A stretch of DNA of 64,000 nucleotides from Trogon surrucura (taxonomy: Eukaryota > Chordata > Aves > Trogoniformes > Trogonidae). Below, one piece after another: positions 35,481-47,847 of this stretch. The first letter of the stretch is position 1; every line of letters begins with the position of its first letter. Below the pieces are notes generated by a model. It was not told the origin of the DNA and did not search any database. It saw only the letters and a list, made by a program, of their open reading frames with translations. A program made the position numbers and the translations under genes. Location: NCBI GenBank assembly GCA_020746105.1, contig CM036623.1, forward strand, positions 3,968,001 through 4,032,000, written 5' to 3'.

Positions 35481-37479
35481 AACCACTGGATCAAGGAGAG
35501 CAAGGTCTTCTGCTGGGAACATTTTATCACATAGTGCTCACTGAACTGTTTCTAGCCACAGTATTAATTTCTGCCTGAAGAATTTCCTGCACGGGCAAAT
35601 GAAGGCAAGAACGCTGTGTAATGATGTGCAGATTTTTTAGTCATGACCCTCCTTAAAGAAACGTTGAGATGGTCAGATTGTATAAAATAATACCGGCAAT
35701 GCCATGTTCTTGCAGTAAAGTGTGGACTTCATTAGTGTAGTTTCTTTTAACTAAAACAAAATAGTGGTAAACACTGATCTATATAATTCATGATGCCCAC
35801 CAATGTGTTACTGTTGTTTTCTAAATACAAGACATCATTATGTGGTTTTATTCCTGTTTTTACATTTTAGGTTTTTTTACATATGTACTTTGCCATAAAT
35901 ATTCATGCCAAAGTTCATTGAAGCACTTTCCCCAAAATACTATTTGTCAGGTGCTGGGTGAAGAATGGTCTATAGCGGTGTAGCTGTGTGGTTTGCAAGT
36001 TGCTTGTTGGCTTATTGGTCTAATTTTCAGGAACAGAGTAATGCTATTTAGAATGCAGCAAAACCCTTTCAATCCCAAACGAGCATGTCCAAAAAAAGAA
36101 ACAGAGATTTTACTTTTAGCTCATCTTCAGATTCGCAAGGGACAATAAGGGAGATTCATTAGGCCATTTGTTACTGTCATCTGCCATGATTCAAAATGAA
36201 ATACTAAATGTTTCATGGACGCAGAAAAAGAGCAGTATTTGTCTTTGTGTTGGCTATGCAAAGGCTCTATGGCTTTCAGCCTCCATACAAGAGGTCTGAT
36301 GGATGAAAGGGGGAAGGGTGGTGCCATCTGAATGATGATGGGCTAATATCATCATCCTCTTGTCAGCTGTAATAGGCTTTTCCTCACAGAAATAATTCAT
36401 AAAACCGCTACATTATATTCTATCCCTGACAGGCCCTATCTATCCTGCAACCCAGCAGGCTCACAACTAATAAGAAAATATGTGGTTCAGGAACCCTGAA
36501 AAATTAAACAGGTAGTTTATGAACAATTTGTTTCATGGGGATGTTTATTATGTTTATTAAATATTGAGCCTTTAATGTTTTCCCAGTACAGATGATATCA
36601 TAAAAATGCTGACTTAAGCCTCAGTTGTGTTCTTAGAAAGTGGCATTTTATAGCTCTTGTAGTACCCAGTAAATAACTAAATTGCGGTGGTTTATATGTG
36701 TACACAGAATAGAATTTATAGTGAGTGAGTATATTTTTATTGTGCATATGCAGTGTGTTTAATATATTCATAATAGACACATGCAAAATACCAAAATATT
36801 GATCACATTCTTTGCTGTAAATGAAGATTTGAGAAGAGCAGTATTTTAGAGCCTTGAGTAGGGAAGGTCAGGCAACTTGTTTTACTGCTTGAACTAAAGG
36901 AGAAACAACAAATTTGATGTTTGAAGTGTCAGAGCAAAACCTGTAGGCTATAACAATAAACTTAATCAGGAATACAGTATAATTTTTATAGAAATTCTTT
37001 AGACAGTTTCTTGTTACGGGAGAAATAGGATAAAATAGCTAAAGCTGTTGATTAAAACCAATACACTACTCTGCCTTTCCATGAAACAAGTGAGGGATGC
37101 CAGGGTTTGGTGTCCTCACGCAGGACAAATCCCCCGTTGCTGGACAGACTGCAGGATTGGGTTCTGGAGGAGGCCTGGAGTGCGTGGAGGAAGCATAATG
37201 CACAACTATACTCTTTCCATGTCCATACCTTTTTATTCCAACTCATTCTTTCAGAGTTTATTGAATAATTGATAATTCTGTGGCAGAGTATGAAAACTGG
37301 CAAGCAGAAAACTTCCATTCTTAATGAATTTGTAATAATAAATAATGCTTATGATATTAAAAAGCTGTATTCCACAGACATATTACAAAGAGCATGTGCA
37401 TGACATGATTTACAAAAAAAAAAATTGCACAGATCTTTCATTAAGCCTTTCAGGAATCACGAGCTGTTCTTGTATCCTT
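35481..37479. other. AT-rich non-coding DNA
   Basis: No gene or repeat recognised. Confidence 0.4.
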
Positions 37480-38908
37480 CTATTCCTGGTAAGAGAGTAG
37501 ACTCTGTAATAAAGAGTAAGATCACTGAGCACACAGACAGAAACTGTCTAGAATCAGCATGACTTCTACAACAGGAAATTCTGCCTCTCTAACCTGCTGG
37601 AGTCCTGTGAAGGTTTCAGTAAGCACATGGATTAAGAGGATACAAAGGATGTAATATATTTGGATTTTCAAAAAGCCTTTGACAGGGTTAGTAAAGAAAC
37701 TCAGTTAGCACAGGTGTTGAGGAAGTGTCTTTTATGGATTGCAAACTGGTTAAGGAATAAGAGGCAAGGAGTAGGACTTTTTGGTTTTTTTACAGTGCAG
37801 ATAGTTCATTTTCAGCAGCAAAGTCACTGAGGGATAGACACTGACACTGGGTTTAGTAAATATTTTTATCAATGACCTGAAGAAGAAAGTGTGCAGTGAA
37901 ATCTCCAAGTTTGAGGATGATACCAAGCCATTCCATGTGGTCAAATGTCATTGCCAATGAGCTGAAAGAACTTCAGAGCTGAGAAGAAATGTGGCAAAAC
38001 TGAGAAGAGAAGGAAGGTGGCAAATGAGCTCTAGCATAGATAAATCTAAGGTGATGTATCGAGGACGAATTATCTGAGCCATGCCCCGTGATGCTGACCT
38101 CAGAATGACCATTCAGCACTCAGGAAAGGCATCTCGGAGTCATCCTTGGCAAGTCTCTGAGGTCGTGAGCTCCGTGTGCAGCAGCAGTCAAAATCAACAA
38201 AGTGCAGGACATCAGCAGAAAAGGTTTTTTTAAAACAGAATACATGATTTTAAAGTAGAATACATAATTTTGCTTGTGTATAAAAACATGACTGTGCCCA
38301 CTTTTTTACTATTGTGCAGTTCTGGTCTCAAGAGTGATGCCATGAAATTGGAGGAGGAACAGAGGAGGTGTTTAAGATAATCAAGAGGATGGATCAGCTG
38401 CCTATGAGGAGGCTGAGAAGACCGGCATTGGAGAGATGACTGAGGAGAATTGTGGTGAAGGTTTATTACAAAGAGGATAATTTGTTCGTGGAGCTGTTCA
38501 ACAAATTCCATACAATATGAGAGCAAGGACCACTCAGTAAAACCTTTAAGGAGTCATCTTAAAAAAAACCCCAAACAAACAGTAAAAAAGGAAGCACTCA
38601 TCTGTTCAGAGAGTAGACAACTTCAGAAACACAGAGGGTTGTGGAGGACAGAGAGTATGAGCAGGTTCAGAACGGAGTTAGAAAAGCAACAGGTCAATAA
38701 ATGTCTCTTATAGAGACCAGGAAGGGATCTACCTTCTAATATTCCTAATCCCCAGCATACTGCCCTGGAGGAGTATGAAGAGAATTGACCATAGAAATTT
38801 GTCACTGCTCATATGTTTTCCCTAATAGTGACTTTTCCCTGTCAGAGATAGAGTACTGGGCTACTTTGACCTTGGGTCTGAACCAGTAGGGCTTTTCTAA
38901 TGTTCTTA
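37480..38908 (+). mobile_element. Ancient CR1 LINE (reverse transcriptase to 3' end)
   Basis: Collinear with CR1-group ORF2 on the plus strand. The reverse transcriptase catalytic segment is still readable at 37651-37689 (VIYLDFQKAFDRV), followed by NIFINDLK and a decayed second catalytic motif in which FADD has become FEDD (37910-37921). Then come scattered ORF2 remnants and a 3' end with TTGGGTCTGAACCAGTAGGG and TTCTAATGTTCTT, a tail type different from the ATTCTGTG octamers and typical of older CR1 subfamilies. Many stops and indels. An ancient, inactive copy about 1.4 kb long. Confidence 0.75.
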
Positions 38909-39889
38909 ACATTTCTCAATTTTACTCCACGTGCCAGATTTGCTTCTTATTTACTCAAGTTTTACATTTCTGTAGTTGCAAAGACTTGAGTGTTTTCACT
39001 CCTGCTTTGTATCTGTGTACATAAGAGGTGGATCAGGTCTTCTCTCTTTCATACACATACAATTTTAAAAGTTGTGCTCGTATCCATACATACAGAGCAC
39101 AAAACCCGAAAATCCAAATAAAGAAAAACATGTCAAAGAGACTAAAAGCTTTAACTGGATGACTTAAGCCTGAAAAAACAATGTACCTTTTTAGAAACCC
39201 TTGCAATTTCTTTCATTTTTCACTGAAAAATGTTTGTTTATTCTTTGCTTTTACAAAGGCTTGGCACACACACTTTTTCTTTTGAACTTCAAGCGTAAAC
39301 AATAAAAGCTGTTTCCGTGTGCCACCTGCCTCCCCCCCTCCAACTCAAACATCTTTCATTTTTTCCCTAATGGAGCTGGAAAAAAAAAATCTCTTGTTAC
39401 ATGAAATCTTTATAATGAGTTTTTCAAACAGAAAAAAAAAGAATAAAAATGTCATTTATTATTAACTATGAGCCACATGGCTACCTTGCTGTCTCTGGAT
39501 CACATAAACTCATTTCTGTAACAACCCGGACCAGACACAATCCAGTTACAGTAGTAGGCTCTCAGGATGTATGTCCTCTTCCAGAAGAAAATCATTTACC
39601 TTATCCATCAAGAGGGCAAGAGGTTGATGAGGCATATTTGGGACACTAACTCCAGTCTCCATGTCACAATTCACCCCATTTTTTTAATGGAACTTCAACT
39701 ACTCCCAGAAGTTGGTAAAACTTGTATTGGTCCTTCTCCAGCGTGAAGTCAGCTTTCCGCAGCAGTGGCTCCCTGCAGCTTGCAGGCAGCTGTGTTTGGC
39801 AGCAGGGCATCAAGGAAGGGCACCCGCACCTCTTGCCTGCTTGGCTCGGTGGTGCAAGCCCTGACATCTGCTGTCCCTCTCTGGGGGAT
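38909..39889. other. Non-coding DNA between two CR1 copies
   Basis: AT-rich with A-runs; GC rises to the right at about 39720-39890. No gene recognised. Confidence 0.4.
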
Positions 39890-41630
39890 CACAGAATCAC
39901 AGAATGTTAGGAGTTGGAAGGAACCTCGCAAGATCATCTAGTCCAACCTCCCTGCCAAAGCAGGATCTCCTAGAGTAGGTCACACAGGAACGCGTCCAGG
40001 TGGGTTTTGAAAGTCTCCAGAGAAGGAGACTCCACACCCTCCCTGGGCAGCCTGGGCCAGGGCTCTGTCACCCTCACTGTGAAAAAGTTTTTCCTAATGT
40101 TTTTGTGGAACCTCCTATGCTCCAGCTTGTACTCATTGTCCCTTGTCCTGTCATTGGACATCGCTGAAAAGAGCCTGGTTCTGTCCTCCTGACACTCCCC
40201 CTTGACATATTTATAAACATTAATGCAGTCACCCTTCAGTCTCCTCTCCTCCAAGCTAAAGAGACCCAGCTCCTTCAGCCTTTCCTCATAAGGGAGATGC
40301 TCCACTCCCTTCATCATCTTTGTGGCTCCGCGCTGGACTCTCTCCATCAGTTCCCTGTCCTTCTTGAGCTGAGGGACCCAGAACTGGACACAATATTCCA
40401 GATGTGGCCTCACCAGGGCAAAGTAGAGGGAGAGGAGAACCTCTGTCAACCTACTGGCCACACCCCTTCTAACACACCCCAGGATACCTCTGGCCTTCTT
40501 GGCCACGAGGCCACATTGCTGCCTCATGGTCCTCGTGCTGTCCACTGGGACCCCCAGGTCCCTTTCCCCTGCGCTGCTCTCCAGCAGGGCAGTCCCCAGC
40601 CTACACGGGCACATGCAGTTGTTCTTTCTCAAGTGCAAGACTCTACACTTGCCCTTGTTGTATTTTATAAAATTTCCCACCACCCTGGCCTGTCCAGGTC
40701 TCTCTGAATGGCAGCACAGCCTTCTGGTGTGTCAGCCACTCCTCCCAGTTCAGTGTCATCGGCAAACTTGCTGACAGTGCTCTTGGTTCCCTCATCCAGG
40801 TTGTTGATAAATATATTGAGTAGCACTGGTCTCAGTACTGACCCCTGAGGGACTCCACTAGACACAGGCCTCCAGCTAGACTCTGTTCCATTGACTACAA
40901 CTCTCTGACCTCTTTCCTTCAACCAGTTATCAACCTACCTCACTACCTGATCATCCAGACCACACTTCCTCAATTTAGCTATGAGGATGCTGTGGGAGAC
41001 AGTGTCACATGGTTTCCTGAAATCCAGATAAACCACGTTCACTGCACTGTCATCATCTATCTACCTGGTTATGTCCTCATAAAAGGCTATCGGGTTGGTC
41101 AAACTTGGCTTCCCCTTCGATAAAACCTGCTGACTGCTCCTAATGACCCTCTCCTTGATACCCCTAGAGATAGCGCTGAGGATAAGTTGTTCCATCATCT
41201 TTCCAGGAACGGAGATGAGGCTAACTGGTCTGTGGTTACCCGAGTCCTCATTCTTGCCCTTTTTGAAGACTGGAGTGACATTTGATTTCCTCCAGTCCTC
41301 CGGCACCTCACCTGTTCCCCTCGACTTACCAAAGATGATGGAGAGTGGCCTAGCAATGACTTCTGCCAGCTCCCTCGGCACCCGTGGGTGCATCCCATCA
41401 GGGCCCATGGATGTATGGATGTTCAGATTGCCTGACTGATCCCTAAACCAGTGGTTATCAGCCAAGGCAAACTCCTCATTTATCCTGACTTCCTCTGGGG
41501 CCTCAGGGCTCTGGGCCTCCTGAGGACAGTCTCCAGCAGTATCGACAGAGGCAAAGAGGGCATTCAGTAACTGCTTTCTCTGGATCCTTTGTCACCAGGG
41601 CACCCTGGTGTCCTACAGGCAGCCTGTGTG
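39890..41630 (-). mobile_element. CR1 LINE, longest copy in the window, minus strand
   Basis: On the minus strand this covers the reverse transcriptase domain, the ORF2 C-terminal region and the 3' UTR, ending at two ATTCTGTG octamers (39890-39905). Readable pieces are an N-terminal reverse transcriptase segment (41061-41465; GPDGMHPRVPREL, GNHRPVSL), the palm with [11 protein letters not shown] (FADD at 40755-40766), and the C-terminal 237 codons (39970-40683; [39 protein letters not shown]). In-frame stops interrupt the palm region (for example at 41058-41060) and a frameshift separates palm and C-terminal parts near 40.67-40.68 kb, so the enzyme is dead. The endonuclease is missing (5' truncation at about 41.6 kb). 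Confidence 0.95.
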
Positions 41631-43245
41631 TTGAGCCCCCGCGGTGGCAGTGGCCATTCTCCAGTGGAGACCCTGGCGCTGGGGTGCAGACGGCAGGAGC
41701 ACGAGCCGCACCTCAGCCTTACGTGCCGAAACGTGCGCCTCGTGGTGTGTCACACACCTGGCGTGCTCCTGTGCTCTGAGGTGCTTGGAGGCCCATGTTG
41801 TGCTGTGCCACCAGTTTAAAGAAATACCACTTTCGTTGACAGGCAGTTGGAAGTAATTAATTACCCATGGATGGCATGTACAGCTGTTGCTTATGTATGG
41901 AAACAGAAGAGAAATTAGATTTAATTGGTTTAGCGTAATGAAGAAAGTGGCATTTATTTTACCATAGCTTTTGTAAACTGAGCTACTTGATTTTCAGTTT
42001 CATCATTTTTTGGAAATAGTTGGGCAAAATTCTCCTGGCAGATGAAAAAATCGCAGAGGAACAAAAATTGAGCATGTTCAATTGCTTCGTTAGAGATTTA
42101 CAGGATCAGAGGAGGAACAGATACATTAGACTAATAAATGATTAAATTAAATATTTTGCTATGTGTGACTACTGCTGCAATTTCGCCTGACTCCCAAATA
42201 CACCTCGTACAGTAGGTGTATGTCTTTTCTTGGTGGAATTCAAAGTCCAGATTTCAACAGGAAAAACTGGTCTAAATTTTCGCAGTGAATAGCTGCTTGT
42301 ATTGTCGATTATATTGGACCTACTGACACCAAGTAATAGTGAAGAAAAAACAATGACATCTTCATGTGAAATGTAAACGCATTCTATAAGGACAAACACA
42401 ATTCAATTGCAACGTATTAAACAGCTTCTGTTTGACTGATCCTGCTCCCGATTTTCCTGAAGTAAGTGAGGTTAAATGCATCTATTTCCTTAGCTCAGGC
42501 CAGAATATTAAAGACAAACCTTCGGTTCCATGCATCCTTTACATTTAGCTCATTGATGTTTTTGGAAATATTCCTTGTTAAGAGGTGCTGTCCACGTACA
42601 AAGTATCAGTATGGTGGTGTAGGTATTAAGCCTTATAAATAAACATCTTTCTACAATACTGTCAATTTAATATTCACTTTCCAATCATTTAATGTGAATA
42701 AATGCAATATAATCTGCATTCATGCAGTGCTCTTTTTGAAGGCGTGTTCTGTAACCCTGTAAAAATTACTGCAAACTGATGTTTGTGATGTAATGCTAAG
42801 TTTATTTTTCACATTCACAATTAAAGACAAAAATCTAGGTGCATACTGCGGAGCTGCATGCTGTGCTGCATGCAGGGAGACTGATGTTAAAACACTGGGG
42901 GAAAAAATAGTTTAAAATTATTCTGAATACAAACATTTCCCAGTTGATTAAAGAACCCAGTCATAATTTAACTTCATATTATATTCCCTCTCTGAAGCCA
43001 ATATTTAGATTTTTTTTTACATTTTATTTCATTTTTTAAGGACAGGCTCTTATAAAGGGTTATCATGAGACCTCATAGAACTGTTGATTGGAATCTAGCA
43101 ATCTACAGATGTTTAAAAGAAACATAAAACAATGTGGAATGCCAGTGAGTGTTTCAAAATCAGGCAGCTCAGCTGAGAGTACCTTCCAGTTTTGTCTTCC
43201 AGAAAGAACAGAGTATTCTGCTAAATAACATTTAATTATTGCCAT
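41631..43245. other. Non-coding DNA
   Basis: The first 200 bases next to the CR1 are GC-rich (about 41.63-41.82 kb) without a believable gene; the rest is AT-rich. Confidence 0.4.
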
Positions 43246-43346
43246 GAGGAAGGGAAGGGAAGGGGAGGGAAGGGAGGGGAAGGGAAAAAGGGAAAAAAGA
43301 AAAAAAAAAAAGAAAAAGAAGAAAAAGAAAGAAAAAAAAGAAAAAA
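43246..43346. repeat. 101-bp pure purine tract with G-quadruplex motif
   Basis: Every base on the plus strand is A or G. The left part (43252-43292) is (GGGAA)n/(GGGGA)n with eight G-runs of three or more separated by one to five bases, an ideal quadruplex array; the right part is A-rich. A further purine-rich stretch with a few pyrimidines extends to about 43420. Mirror-like purine tracts can also form triplex (H-DNA). The apparent frames on both strands are low-complexity artefacts. Confidence 0.9.
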
Positions 43347-43420
43347 TAAAAGGGAAAAAAGGAAAAAGCAATAAAGTGAAAAAAGGAAAAAGAAAAAAGA
43401 GAAAAATGGGAAAGGAGGAT

Positions 43421-45919
43421 ATTTCAGTCTTTGTGGTTTTGTTTTTTTTTTATTAAGGATTATTTAAAAGTTTCCACTGACATTTTTTTGTAGACAGGTC
43501 CAAAGCCATCCCTCTGAATTCAGGGAAAAAAATCAAATCTAGATATGAAGTTCAGCAATTTCCTTTTTCTCAAAAATAGCCCTGGAACAGAAACCCTGAA
43601 TCACTGGAAAAGACCAGAACCAGATTGTTCTTTTGACCGTGGCTCAAGTTGTTCGTGTAGTTAACTACCCAGTGAGACAGAGAAATGTCAGCTGCTGCAT
43701 GTGCCCGTACAGAAGTCAAAGGAGTGTAAAGTGTAGAGCAAATATTTCGGAGTGGAAACCAGTTTAAGGCAGATGCTGTAAATGATTTACTGATTTAGAA
43801 AAAAAAGCAAAATTTTAATGAAAGCTTGAGTTCCGCACACACAGATCCAGTATTTGTTCAGTTGTTTGTGGCAGCTTTTTGAAATTACTCGTATTGAGAG
43901 ACGAGCATACTCTGTAAAGTAAAAATGACCCTTGGATGATAAACACTACGCTATCCAGAAAGTTTACGTAAACACAATTAATGCGGGATTGCTTACTGAA
44001 ACTATAAACCGATGACAGATATTTTCATTGCGAGCATTTCTGTATATCGGAGCCTTGTGGAAAAAAAAAAAAAAAGGACCATCTAATGCTATTAATTTGC
44101 TTTATTTACCTGTTTAAAAAAAATCTGGGATACACTTAGTAAAAGCAGCATGTACCTGTCTGTCAGCAGAGCAGCCTTTAGCATTTATTCGCCTCCTATG
44201 CTGCAGAACACATGCCTGGAGCAGCTGGCAGACACATTCAGGGAAACAACTGGTCCCTGTCAACACCACCCAACCTTCTGAGGCCAAGCAGGCACTTAGA
44301 AAGTCACAAATAAAGACCAGTGTTTTGTTTTGCCAATAGCCTGGTGTGTTTTCCCCTCCTCTTTTGTTCAGAATGTGCAACACCATTAAAGGGACCTGAT
44401 TAGAACAAAGGAACAGGGATCACTGTAACAATTATGATAGAAATGAAAATGCGTAATAAAAAAAACAAACCCCAAAATCAGGAAAATAATGCCAGGTGAA
44501 GATGAATACACGTCCGCTGGGAACAATTACATAGCAGATGCATCCAAAAATTCATTATCAACGTATAATTTGACATGTTCCTAGTAATGTTATTCATTGA
44601 ATTTACAAATAATTCATCACAGGTGTTGTGAACTAGAATGGCATACAAGATCCTTATGTTATTCACTGGGACAAGAGGAAATGTCCACTTTGTAAACACG
44701 CACTGCATCCAATTTTATAAAATGTTTTTGTCTTTTGTTGTGTAAATCCGTCTGTCCCAACATGATAAATCAGATACAGGGAAACTGCTTTCTTTCCCAA
44801 ACATATTTATTCTCACTGGAGGAGAGGTAAATATTCTTTTACTTCCTTCTTCTAGTTTTTGTCTTCTTCCCAAAAACAAAGCACCTGATTATGCAAGTTC
44901 TTGTCTATGATCTTAGTTTCACTGATTTCAGTTACTTCTGGTGTACTTCTAATGTTGCAGATCTTGTTCCTTTGAGCTCGTTTTTAATAATCAGATACTC
45001 TGGCAGGGGCAAGTCCTGTTCATTCAAGTATAACACCATTATTTTAAATAGAAACATATATGCATGAATGAATACAGCAGGGGTTGATGCAGGGTATTTT
45101 TTCTGTAATCCAGCTCAAGGCAAATCTCTTATTTAAACTTTTTTCTTTATTGATTCAGGGTTATTTCTGTGACAAAGTTATGGGGAATTTTACTTGTGTA
45201 AGTAGTACAAAATCCAGTTATCAGTAGAAACTAACAAGTAGTAACATTTCATTCCAGGTCAGATTTTATAAATAACGTCAAAACAAATACACCTATATTT
45301 CTCTTGTAGTCTGAAATTCATCAAACAGATTTGCTGTCTTTATTATAAAGCTTTATGGCAATAGTAGAGCAATAATTGATTAGCCCTTGATACTAGCAGT
45401 GTGCCCAGCAGCACTCTGTTTTTAATCCTAGCACGCTGTGTCAAACAGAGCCTTCAAGCACATATATAAAGATGAACACACCTTTGAAAAGGAGTTAATT
45501 AATAATTTGTCCTAGCCTGGGTAATATATGATGCATTCCAGTAGTTTGGGTTTTTTTGCCACGAATTTCAGATCACTGGTGTAAACCCTGTTAGAAGTTT
45601 TTTTAGGCAAGTTTTAAGTTAGAGACTGTTTCATATCGAGCCAATTATTGTTCCTTTTTACAATTTCTCCTCACTACACTGGACCACTGCACCAGGTGCA
45701 GGGCAGTGCTGCACAGTGATGCAACAGCACTGACCTGATCCCTGCCCACCTGGATCTAGCGTTGCGCACACAGCAAACACCACCTGGGCAGCTGAGAAAG
45801 ATGGCCCTCAGCACCTGTTTTAGTGGGGTGAGTTGCAGCTGGTGAGAACTATTTGCGAGGCCAGAGAGACACAAGGTGAAAGCAAACATGAAAGATTCAG
45901 CTGGACTGAAGTCCCCACC
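43421..45919. other. AT-rich non-coding DNA
   Basis: No gene recognised. A small GC-richer patch at about 45.68-45.86 kb precedes the next CR1 copy. Confidence 0.4.
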
Positions 45920-46345
45920 TCAGAATCACAGAATCACCGAATGTCAGGGGCTGGAAGGGACCTTGAAAGATCATCTAGTCCAGCCCTCCTGCCAGAGCAG
46001 GATCACCTACAGTAGGTCACACAAGAACATGTCCAGGAGACTCCAAAACCTCCCTGGGCAACTTGTTCCAGTGCCCTGCCACGCTCACAGTGAAAAAATT
46101 TTTCCTAATGTTTTTTGTGGAACCTCGTATGTTCCAGCTTGTACCCATTGCCCCTTGTCCTGTCATTGGACATCACTGAGAAGAGCCTGGCTCCATCCTC
46201 CTGACATTCCCCCTTGACATATTTATAAACATTAACGAGGTCACCCCTCAGCCTCCTCTTCTCCAAGCTAAAGAGACCCACCTCCTTCAGCCTTTCCTTG
46301 GAACGGAGATGTTCCAACCCATCAATCATCTTTGTGCCTCCTTTC
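45920..46345 (-). mobile_element. CR1 LINE, short 3' end, minus strand
   Basis: Minus-strand CR1 3' end with tail octamers at its left edge. ORF2 C-terminal words [17 protein letters not shown] and [14 protein letters not shown] are readable (46105-46329). Compared with the copies at 12 and 40 kb, 26 bases are missing between GTCCAGG and AGACTCC (about 46034), with AGG at both breakpoints. 5'-truncated at about 46345. Confidence 0.93.
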
Positions 46346-46963
46346 AGAAGAACACTTGGTTTGAGGCATAAGGCACCTGTTGAAGTGACAGAGCACTGAA
46401 AACAATTGTCTGCCCTGGATGACTGCAGAAATGATCAAACTATTGTTTTGGTAGAAGTGAAATGCCATCATTGACATTTCTTCAAGTGGATGTTTTGATG
46501 GTGGGGAATGATTTCCCTTCACCTCCCACCCCACTCTTTTAAAGAAAGGGGTTACAAATCTACTTTGAGGTATAGATATTTCAAGCTGAGACTGTTCAGC
46601 AGAAGAAGTCAGATACTTCCTTGTAAGGCACTGATTGAAAAAGCAGCTCTGATTTTCAAACAAACTACCTGCTGTGATAAGAGATATGTATTGGCATACA
46701 AAAGGTCAGAAAGCCCAAATGTCTGCTTCAGGCTTGTGGCCTCTGCTAATAAGTAGCCATACAATGTCGTTGCATCCTGACAGTAGGTTCTTCAAGTAAG
46801 AACTTGAAGAAATTGGCAAAAGAACAGGTAACAGCTGAAAATTGTCTTCAGAATTTCTCCCCGGTTCCCTGAGGCTACTGGTCACCTATTTACATTTCTC
46901 AACTAAATAACATTCAACTGCTGAAACTACGAGCCCCACCTCATGGTACAATCAGTCAGAGTA

Positions 46964-46990
46964 TGACACCACCTCCTTCTGGTGGTGTCA
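46964..46990. repeat. Perfect 10-bp hairpin
   Basis: Arms TGACACCACC (46964-46973) and GGTGGTGTCA (46981-46990) flank a 7-base loop. GC-rich stem in AT-rich surroundings, so stable in RNA. Too short for a microRNA precursor. Confidence 0.85.
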
Positions 46991-47592
46991 CCGGTTTTCT
47001 ACAGCTGAGGGTAGGAGGCAATGACTTGAAATTAGCAATACTGGCTTTCTAGTTGCTTGATGGCTCTTATTGATTATGAAGATGTTGATAGAAGCTATAA
47101 AATTTTTCTACCTGTCCTAGGGAACAGCGTGGTGCTACTATTTGATCCTTGTTTTTTTTTTCAAAAGAGGAAATGGTTGCTATTCTCAAACATCTCTTCT
47201 TTTTTATAGTTGCAGTTTTGAAAGAGAACCATCAAACAGTGGGAACATGTTAATATAAATGGTTTTATGGGCAAAACACTATACATCAATACATTGATGC
47301 TGCAAAGATGACCCAAGTAGAAGTAAAATAATATTTTTTTAAAGGTGCAGTGGTTAACCAAAAGCTTGTAAATAATGCAGTGCAGTAAAGCGGGGGAATG
47401 AAACTTTGATCGTGAAAGCTCTGACTGATTTCCCTCTTCTGTGGGATATTCTTCTCTACCATAGCAAACTATTTTGCTGCAACTAGACTTTGTAAGGAGC
47501 CAATATTTTTACCTGCTCAAGCCAGCCAGGGTCCAGAAACATATTGTGTGACTGCAGGACCAAGATACAGTTTTAAGATAATAAATCATGAA

Positions 47593-47635
47593 GAACATTT
47601 ATGTAAGTCTCCAAGGACATTTACGTAAGTCTCCC
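47593..47635. repeat. 22-bp tandem duplication
   Basis: Two copies of ACATTTAYGTAAGTCTCC about 22 bases apart. Each contains a plus-strand donor-like GTAAGT. Confidence 0.75.
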
Positions 47636-47825
47636 TGTCTACTGAAGCCTATCATGAAATGAAGGGAATGTCCTATCTCTTAAAGGAACTGCACAGTATC
47701 ATCCCATCCTGTCTGTTTACTAGAAAAACAAATAATAGCCTATGCTGCGATACAGGGTAAGACAGCTACAGCCTAATTTAAGGAAAGGAAAATAGGAAAA
47801 GGAAAATGGAAAAAGGCAAAAGGCA

Positions 47826-47847
47826 GGGAGGGCAGGGCAGGGTAGGG
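47826..47847 (+). other. Potential G-quadruplex
   Basis: Five GGG runs separated by one or two bases on the plus strand, at the end of a purine-rich stretch that starts near 47780. Confidence 0.6.

Noticed and set aside
39970..40683. 237-codon open frame on the minus strand
   Set aside because: CR1 ORF2 C-terminal part, separated by a frameshift from its reverse transcriptase half; counted with the mobile element.
43063..43456. Frames of 70-102 codons over the purine tract
   Set aside because: Low-complexity Lys/Glu/Arg or Phe/Ser/Leu translations of the polypurine run.
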